The translations under genes were made by a program, and so were the position numbers. This document shows, in pieces, positions 58,761 through 64,000 of a stretch of 64,000 nucleotides of DNA. The DNA is taken from positions 310,001-374,000 of the forward strand of contig JANINJ010000107.1 in NCBI GenBank assembly GCA_024508855.1. Reading direction: 5' to 3'. Below the pieces are notes generated by a model. It was given only the letters and a program-made list of their open reading frames with translations, was not told the DNA's origin and searched no databases. Each line of letters opens with the position of its first letter. Within the stretch, counting starts at the first letter, position 1. The DNA is from Xanthobacteraceae bacterium. Its GTDB lineage: Bacteria > Pseudomonadota > Alphaproteobacteria > Rhizobiales > Xanthobacteraceae.

Positions 58761-59597
58761 TTAATTTTTCGATGTACGTTTTGTCTTGGATGACGCTGCG
58801 GTGGACGATATGGCGTCGAGCGGGTTGATTGAGGCGCCGCTTTGAAACTTCTGGATGCCATGGGTCTCAACCAACAAAGTAATCCGATCTGCTGCAAAGC
58901 GGGTCTGCGAATATTGTACTGGAGAATCGTCAGGAGCGACGTTTACCGCGCGGGTAACGAGAACGATGGCTCCGGGCGATAGACGCAAATCGGCTGTGTC
59001 GATCTCGTCGGCGTGGACGGCTTCGATCGCGGTGGAAGCCCGGCTGTAATCGTGCAAGCCCATGCCTCTCAGCGCCTTCGTGATCGATCCAGTCCGAATG
59101 AAATGGTCGGCGATGTCGGAAAAGCGCGCAGCGTCGAACCACGAAGTCGAGCGCGACACCGGCGCGCCGTCGGCGCTGCCGAGCAATTCGAGACGGACCA
59201 CTTGTGCGCCCTCCGAGAGGCCGAGCGCTCCGGCGATCTCGGCAGAAGCTGCCTCGCAGCGGTGATCCAAAAGTTCGCTCTTGCGCTCGCGACTCTGGTT
59301 TTCGAGACCCGCCGAAAAACGCGTCTTCTCACTGATCGGATAAACGAGCCGCTTCTGCTTGCGGACATAGGTGCCGCGCCCCTGAGCGGCATGCAGCACT
59401 CCTTCGTGTGCTAGCGCCGAGATGGCCGCGCGTACGGTATGACGATTCACGCCGAACCGCTCGGCCAATTCTATCTCGGACGGAAGTCGCCCATTTTCGT
59501 CCGCGAGATCCCGCGAAATGTCGACACGTATACGGTCAGCGATCTGCCGCCATAGCGATACGCCCGCACCGCGTTGCAGCCGGCCAGATCTGGGCAT
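58761..59597 (-). CDS. phnF: GntR-family phosphonate regulator PhnF
   Basis: A 278-aa GntR/HutC-subfamily repressor. A winged helix covers about residues 12-80 (LWRQIADRIRVDISRDLADE, later RFGVNRHTVRAAISALAHEG), then a UTRA effector domain to about 245 and a low-complexity tail (ISSTAASSKTKRTSKN). ATG 59597 is preferred because AAGGGTG lies at the right distance; the GTG at 59603 lies too close to it. It is divergent from phnG, with a perfect dyad between, as expected for PhnF. Confidence 0.9.
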   Translation of the reverse strand: MPRSGRLQRGAGVSLWRQIADRIRVDISRDLADENGRLPSEIELAERFGVNRHTVRAAISALAHEGVLHAAQGRGTYVRKQKRLVYPISEKTRFSAGLENQSRERKSELLDHRCEAASAEIAGALGLSEGAQVVRLELLGSADGAPVSRSTSWFDAARFSDIADHFIRTGSITKALRGMGLHDYSRASTAIEAVHADEIDTADLRLSPGAIVLVTRAVNVAPDDSPVQYSQTRFAADRITLLVETHGIQKFQSGASINPLDAISSTAASSKTKRTSKN

Positions 59598-59662
59598 CGT
59601 CACCCTTTCTTAAGAACGTCACGCACGCGTCATCGAGCAGCGGTAAAACCGATTATCTTATC

Positions 59663-59688
59663 TATTTGTCTAGATCAATAGACAAATA
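59663..59688. promoter_or_regulatory. Perfect 10-bp inverted repeat, probable PhnF operator
   Basis: TATTTGTCTA-N6-TAGACAAATA lies in the 101-base phnF-phnG region, ending ten bases before ATG 59699. Its half-sites (TGTCTA/TAGACA) equal those of the HutC-type decamers in this window, but here they are separated by six bases instead of overlapping. The position, over the start of phnG, suits repression. Confidence 0.7.
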
Positions 59689-59698
59689 CGAGGTGGTT

Positions 59699-60154
59699 AT
59701 GATTGACGTCGAAATCGTTGCCGCGCGGAAAGCGCGCATGGCGGTGCTGGCGCGCAGCAGCGCCGCGCGGCTGAAGGAATTGTGGCCGGCGGTCGGGCTC
59801 GATCCGGCCTACGCGATGCTGCGGGGACCGGAGTTCGGGCTGGTAATGCTGCGCGGTCGCGTCGGCGGTACCGGACAAGCCTTCAACCTTGGAGAGGCCA
59901 GCGTGACGCGCGCAACGGTGAAGCTGGCGGATGGCGCTGTCGGTCACGCCATGATGCTGGGGCGCGATGCCGCAAAGGCAAAGCTGTCCGCCGTGATCGA
60001 TGCATTGTGCTGCAATGGCGAGGTGGCGGCGCGCATCGATGTGACCTTGATTGAGCCGCTCAGGGCGGAACTGGATAACGCCGATGCGATCTCGCGTCGC
60101 GAAACCGCGGCGACCCGCGTCGACTTCTTCACCGTGGCGCGTGGAGAAGATTGA
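59699..60154 (+). CDS. phnG: Carbon-phosphorus lyase subunit PhnG
   Basis: A 151-aa PhnG with AARKARMAVLARSSAARLKEL at the N-terminus, then MLRGRVGGTGQAFNLGEASVTRATVKL near 50 in family pattern and GHAMMLGRDAAKAKLSAVIDAL near 82. ATG 59699 follows GAGGTGG. It forms the core complex G2H2I2J2 with PhnH, PhnI and PhnJ, which transfers phosphonate onto ATP-derived ribose and cleaves the C-P bond. Confidence 0.94.
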   Translation: MIDVEIVAARKARMAVLARSSAARLKELWPAVGLDPAYAMLRGPEFGLVMLRGRVGGTGQAFNLGEASVTRATVKLADGAVGHAMMLGRDAAKAKLSAVIDALCCNGEVAARIDVTLIEPLRAELDNADAISRRETAATRVDFFTVARGED

Positions 60155-60762
60155 TGGTCGCAGACGCCGGCATACTTGAAGGTGGGTTCTCCGATCCAGT
60201 GCTCGATTCACAAGGCGTATTTCGCGCCTTGATGGATGCGATGGCGCGCCCTGCCCGGGTGACGCGCATTCGGGCAGATATCGCGCCACCGCTCGCGCTG
60301 GGTGCCGCGGCAGGCGCAATCGCATGCACGCTCATCGATGCAGATACGTTGTATTGGCTTGATCCATCGCTCGACCATGAGACCTTGCATCGCTGGATCG
60401 CCTTTCACACCGGAGCGCGCCGCGCCGACGCACTGGCCGATGCCGCCTTTGCATTTGTCGGCATGCCAGCATCCGTGCCCGCATTCGAGTGTTTCGCGCA
60501 AGGGTCGCAGGAATACCCCGATCGCTCGGCGACGCTGATCCTGCAACTCGAAAGCCTCGAGGGCGGCAAACCTTTAACCTTTGAAGGCCCCGGCATCAAC
60601 GGCCGCGCAACGGTTGCACCACGTGGGCTTCCCGTTGATTTCGCCGAGCAGTGGCGCGCCAATGGCAAACGCTTCCCACGTGGCATCGATCTCGTTCTCA
60701 CCGCGGGCGACGCCTTGGCCTGCCTGCCGCGTTCGGCACATCTGATTTCGGCGAAGGACTAA
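60154..60762 (+). CDS. phnH: Carbon-phosphorus lyase subunit PhnH
   Basis: A 202-aa PhnH with GFSDPVLDSQGVFRALMDAMARPG-type N-terminus (here MARPARV), TLIDADTLYWLDP near 69, and QEYPDRSATLILQLESL near 122. ATG 60154 overlaps the phnG stop (TGATG) and follows GGAGAAG. Core-complex subunit. Confidence 0.94.
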   Translation: MVADAGILEGGFSDPVLDSQGVFRALMDAMARPARVTRIRADIAPPLALGAAAGAIACTLIDADTLYWLDPSLDHETLHRWIAFHTGARRADALADAAFAFVGMPASVPAFECFAQGSQEYPDRSATLILQLESLEGGKPLTFEGPGINGRATVAPRGLPVDFAEQWRANGKRFPRGIDLVLTAGDALACLPRSAHLISAKD

Positions 60763-60765
60763 GTC

Positions 60766-61875
60766 ATGTATGTCGCGGTCAAAGGCGGCGAGATCGCCAT
60801 CAACAACGCGCATCAGCTCCTGGCTGATCGCCGCCGTGGCGATCGCGAGGTACCGGCGCTAACGCTTGACCAGATCACCGAACAACTCGCGCTTGGCGTG
60901 GACCGTGTGATGAGCGAAGGCTCGCTCTACGACCGCCGACTGGCGGCGCTTGCCATCAAGCAGGCGCGCGGCGATCTGATCGAAGCCATTTTCCTTGTGC
61001 GCGCCTATCGCACCACGCTGCCACGCTTCGGTCATAGCGAGCCGCTGGAGACCGGGAAGATGCTGGTCCAGCGCCGCATTTCGGCCTGCTACAAGGACCT
61101 GCCCGGTGGTCAGTTGCTGGGTCCAACCTTCGACTACACGCATCGCCTGCTGGACGACGAACTCGACGGCGATCTGCAGGTCGAACGCGGGGCGCAACGG
61201 GCCGAAGTGCGGGAGCATGTCGGGCGCGTGACCGATATTCTAGATCAGGAAGGGCTGATCGAGGGCGATGCCGAGGCGGACAGAGCCGCCGAGCCCGGCG
61301 ACATCAATCAGACGCCGATGTCTTTCCCGCTCGACCGCACGATGCGGCTACAGGCCTTGGCGCGCGGCGACGAAGGATTTCTTCTCGCGCTCGGCTATTC
61401 GACCCAGCGTGGCTATGCGCGCTCGCATCCTTTTGCAGGCGAAATCCGCATCGGTGAAGTCGACATCGAGGTATTCATGCCCGAGCTCGGCTTCGCCGTA
61501 CCGATCGGTCGCGTTCAGATCACCGAATGTCAGATGGTCAACCAGTTCAAGGGATCGGCCAAGGCGCCGCCGCAGTTCACGCGCGGCTATGGACTTGTCT
61601 TCGGCCAGTCCGAGCGCAAGGCCATGGCGATGTCGCTGTGCGACCGCGCACTGCGCGCCGAGGAATTGGGCGAGGACATCGTCGCGCCGGCGCAGGATCA
61701 GGAGTTCGTCATCTCCCATAGCGACAACGTCCAGGCGACGGGTTTCGTCGAGCATTTGAAGTTACCGCACTACGTGGATTTCCAGGCCGAGCTGGAGCTG
61801 GTGCGCAGGATGCGAGCCGATTATGACGACCGCGCCGAGGCGGTCTCGGACGAGATGAGGGAGGCTGCAGAATGA
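60766..61875 (+). CDS. phnI: Carbon-phosphorus lyase subunit PhnI
   Basis: A 369-aa PhnI: MYVAVKGGEIAINNAHQLL at the start, QLALGVDRVMSEGSLYDRRLAALAIKQARGD near 45 (two family segments), RISACYKDLPGGQLLGPTFDYTHRLLD near 103, and GYSTQRGYARSHPFAGEIR near 207. It is the nucleosidase subunit that exchanges adenine for phosphonate. It is three bases after phnH and overlaps phnJ by four. Confidence 0.96.
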   Translation: MYVAVKGGEIAINNAHQLLADRRRGDREVPALTLDQITEQLALGVDRVMSEGSLYDRRLAALAIKQARGDLIEAIFLVRAYRTTLPRFGHSEPLETGKMLVQRRISACYKDLPGGQLLGPTFDYTHRLLDDELDGDLQVERGAQRAEVREHVGRVTDILDQEGLIEGDAEADRAAEPGDINQTPMSFPLDRTMRLQALARGDEGFLLALGYSTQRGYARSHPFAGEIRIGEVDIEVFMPELGFAVPIGRVQITECQMVNQFKGSAKAPPQFTRGYGLVFGQSERKAMAMSLCDRALRAEELGEDIVAPAQDQEFVISHSDNVQATGFVEHLKLPHYVDFQAELELVRRMRADYDDRAEAVSDEMREAAE

Positions 61876-62750
61876 ACATGCAGAATCGGACATCAGGCTA
61901 CAACTTCGCCTATCTCGACGAACAGACCAAGCGCATGATCCGCCGCGCCATCCTGAAGGCGATTGCCGTGCCAGGCTATCAGGTGCCGTTCGCAAGCCGC
62001 GAGATGCCGATGCCTTACGGTTGGGGCACCGGCGGCGTTCAGGTGACGGCTGCGATCCTCGGGCCGGATGACGTGCTCAAAGTCATCGATCAGGGGGCGG
62101 ATGACACGACGAACGCAGTCTCGATCCGTAAATTCTTCGAGCGCGTCGCGGGTGTCCGGACCACTACCAAAACGTCCGAGGCGACCATTATTCAGACGCG
62201 CCATCGCATCCCCGAAACGCCGCTCATGGAAGGACAAGTGTTGGTCTATCAGGTTCCGATTCCGGAGCCGTTGCGCTTTCTCGAACCGCGCGAAACCGAG
62301 ACGCGCAAGATGCACGCGCTCGAAGAATACGGCCTGATGCACGTCAAGCTTTATGAGGATATCGCCCGGAATGGCCATATCGCCACGACTTACGCTTATC
62401 CAGTGAAAGTCGAAGGCCGTTACGTGATGGACCCGTCGCCGACGCCGAAGTTCGACAATCCGAAGATGCATATGTCGGGAGCGCTTCAATTGTTCGGCGC
62501 GGGGCGCGAAAAGCGAATCTACGCCCTGCCTCCTTATACCCGTGTGGTCAGCCTGGACTTTGAGGACCATCCTTTCGAAGTGCAGCAGTTCGGCAAGCCT
62601 TGCGCGCTTTGCGGTGCCGCCGGCGTCTATCTCGACGAGGTCGTACTGGATGACCAAGGCAAGCGCATGTTCGTCTGCTCCGACAGCGACCATTGTGAAA
62701 CACGCCGCGCCGACGGACATCGGGGTGAGCTCTCGGCGGAGCCTGTGTGA
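61872..62750 (+). CDS. phnJ: Carbon-phosphorus lyase radical-SAM subunit PhnJ
   Basis: A 292-aa PhnJ with the non-canonical Fe-S motif C-x2-C-x21-C intact (CALC, then CSDSDHC), the last Cys six residues on being the proposed thiyl-radical residue. GYNFAYLDEQTKRMIRRAILK lies at the N-terminus and MPMPYGWGTGGVQVTAAILGP near 45. It performs the C-P bond cleavage using SAM. Confidence 0.96.
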   Translation: MNMQNRTSGYNFAYLDEQTKRMIRRAILKAIAVPGYQVPFASREMPMPYGWGTGGVQVTAAILGPDDVLKVIDQGADDTTNAVSIRKFFERVAGVRTTTKTSEATIIQTRHRIPETPLMEGQVLVYQVPIPEPLRFLEPRETETRKMHALEEYGLMHVKLYEDIARNGHIATTYAYPVKVEGRYVMDPSPTPKFDNPKMHMSGALQLFGAGREKRIYALPPYTRVVSLDFEDHPFEVQQFGKPCALCGAAGVYLDEVVLDDQGKRMFVCSDSDHCETRRADGHRGELSAEPV

Positions 62751-63562
62751 TGAACGTCGCAACTTCCGTCGTATGTTTCGACGACGCGGACGAGCTTCCG
62801 CTGCTCTCGGTCAGGTCGATCACCAAGCGTTATGGCGCGCGCATCGGCTGCGATGACGTCAGCTTCGATGTCTGGCCCGGTGAGGTTCTTGCGATCGTGG
62901 GCGAATCCGGCTCCGGGAAGACCACACTGCTCAACTGCATCTCGACGCGGCTTGCGCCGAGCGCGGGTGCCGCCTCCTATCGCATGCGCGATGGGGAGAT
63001 GCGCGAGCTTTATGGCCTAAGTGAAGCTGAGCGCCGCCTGCTGTTGCGCACCGACTGGGGATTCGTACATCAGAATCCGGCCGAAGGCTTGCGCATGACG
63101 GTTTCGGCCGGCGCCAATGTCGGTGAACGTCTGATGGCGATCGGCGAACGGCACTACGGTCATATTCGCGAGACGGCTACCGATTGGCTCGGCCGGGTCG
63201 AGATCGAAGCGGATCGGATCGACGATCAACCGCGCGCCTTCTCCGGCGGCATGCGACAGCGCTTGCAGATCGCGCGCAATCTCGTAACCGCACCGCGCCT
63301 CGTCTTCATGGACGAGCCGACCGGCGGGCTCGATGTGTCGGTGCAGGCGCGCCTGCTCGATCTCCTTCGCGGCCTCGTCAACGATCTTGGCCTCGCGGTG
63401 GTGATCGTGACGCACGATCTCGCGGTGGCGCGGCTGCTGTCGCATCGCATGCTGGTGATGAAGGATGGTCGCGTCATCGAACACGGCCTGACCGATCGCC
63501 TGCTCGACGATCCGCAGATGCCCTACACGCAGCTTCTCGTTTCTTCGATCCTGCAAGCTTGA
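62750..63562 (+). CDS. phnK: Carbon-phosphorus lyase ATP-binding subunit PhnK
   Basis: A 270-aa ABC-type ATPase with Walker A GESGSGKTT near 51, the PhnK-typical LRTDWGFVHQNPAEGLRM near 100, signature FSGGMRQRLQIARNL near 164 and Walker B RLVFMDEPTGGLDVS near 183. ATG 62750 overlaps the phnJ stop (TGATG); the GTG at 62747 is an alternative. PhnK binds the PhnJ face of the core complex rather than a membrane channel. Confidence 0.95.
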   Translation: MNVATSVVCFDDADELPLLSVRSITKRYGARIGCDDVSFDVWPGEVLAIVGESGSGKTTLLNCISTRLAPSAGAASYRMRDGEMRELYGLSEAERRLLLRTDWGFVHQNPAEGLRMTVSAGANVGERLMAIGERHYGHIRETATDWLGRVEIEADRIDDQPRAFSGGMRQRLQIARNLVTAPRLVFMDEPTGGLDVSVQARLLDLLRGLVNDLGLAVVIVTHDLAVARLLSHRMLVMKDGRVIEHGLTDRLLDDPQMPYTQLLVSSILQA

Positions 63563-63573
63563 GGTTGATCGAT

Positions 63574-64000
63574 ATGTCCGTCCTCACAGCTTCAAATCTC
63601 GGTAAGACCTTCACCATGCATCTGCGTGGCGGCATAGCGCTGCCGGTCATCAAGAACGCGTCCTTCACGCTTGCGGCGGGCGAATGTGCGGTGCTGCATG
63701 GGCCTTCGGGAGTCGGCAAGAGCTCCATTCTCAAGATGCTATACGGCAACTACGCCGCGACGTCGGGACAGATCCTGGTGCGGCACGGCGGCCAGACGGT
63801 CGACCTTGCCTCGGCTTCGCCGCGGACCATTCTCGATATCCGGCGCGACACCATTGGTTATGTCAGTCAATTCCTGCGCGTCGTGCCGCGCGTCAGCGCA
63901 CGCGATATCGTTGCCGAACCGCTGGTGGAGCGAGGGATGGACCGGCGACAGGCGTTTGCCCGGGCCGGGGAGTTGCTGAGCAAACTTAATCTGCCCGAGC
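63574..64000 (+). CDS. phnL: Carbon-phosphorus lyase ATP-binding subunit PhnL (3' part beyond window)
   Basis: About 142 codons are visible. MSVLTASNLGKTFTMHLRGG at the N-terminus, Walker A GPSGVGKSS near 46 and the Q-loop region IGYVSQFLRVVPRVSARD near 96 match PhnL. The gene runs off the right edge. ATG 63574 follows a weak GAGG and lies 11 bases after phnK. Confidence 0.93.
   Translation, partial: MSVLTASNLGKTFTMHLRGGIALPVIKNASFTLAAGECAVLHGPSGVGKSSILKMLYGNYAATSGQILVRHGGQTVDLASASPRTILDIRRDTIGYVSQFLRVVPRVSARDIVAEPLVERGMDRRQAFARAGELLSKLNLPE

Overview
The window reads as a chromosomal segment of an alphaproteobacterium of the Nitrobacteraceae (Bradyrhizobium, Rhodopseudomonas, Nitrobacter, Afipia) or a close hyphomicrobial relative. 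This rests on the moderately GC-rich DNA, the cbbR/cbbFPTALSXE order with a red-type (form IC) RuBisCO, and the dense stock of ABC importers and acyl-CoA enzymes. Genus assignment is inference. No rRNA, tRNA, IS element, phage gene or CRISPR array was seen.

Layout. (1) 1-18305: an acyl-CoA catabolic island with CoA ligase, a thiolase-fold/DUF35 pair, acyl-CoA dehydrogenase, biotin-dependent acyl-CoA carboxylase (beta, alpha), enoyl-CoA hydratase, alpha/beta hydrolase, then a Liv-type ABC importer with a second CoA ligase inside it, and an SDR. The set resembles the acyclic-terpene (atu) and leucine/isovalerate (liu) logic of carboxylate, hydrate, cleave. Three near-identical 16-bp operators sit in its two promoters. 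(2) 18340-29104: a Calvin-Benson-Bassham operon on the minus strand (cbbF-P-T-A-L-S-X-E-Y) with divergent cbbR, an apparent terminator/attenuator after cbbLS, and a vestige of a cbbZ-like gene. (3) 29280-33612: a small unknown gene, minCDE and a TPR protein. (4) 33674-42476: a ubiX-like fragment, an ABC importer of the SsuABC type, and histidine-type genes hutC-hutF and hutI-hutU-hutD, with no hutH or hutG. (5) 42514-58397: an unusual catabolic island. A minus-strand operon runs ubiD-like, livKHMGF, DUF917 protein, GST, divergent urocanate hydratase paralogue; next come an ornithine-cyclodeaminase-like protein and a PhnD-like protein. Beyond a divergent regulator made of two fused LysR proteins lies a cyclic amidase plus carbamoylase pair. 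(6) 58761-64000: carbon-phosphorus lyase genes phnF and phnGHIJKL, with phnL running off the end.

How it fits together. The most interesting reading is that region 5 encodes a route from a urocanate analogue, plausibly thiourocanate or S-methyl-thiourocanate from ergothioneine, to glutamate: import (Liv), hydration (HutU paralogue lacking the usual catalytic Cys), desulfurisation (DUF917 family), ring opening (cyclic amidase) and decarbamoylation (M20 hydrolase). The entry lyase is not in the window. HutC-type operators (TGTMTAKACA) tie region 4 to the 3' end of region 5. A shared ATAGGAAAAA element ties the two catabolic operons of region 5 to each other. The substrate assignment is inference and is flagged as such.
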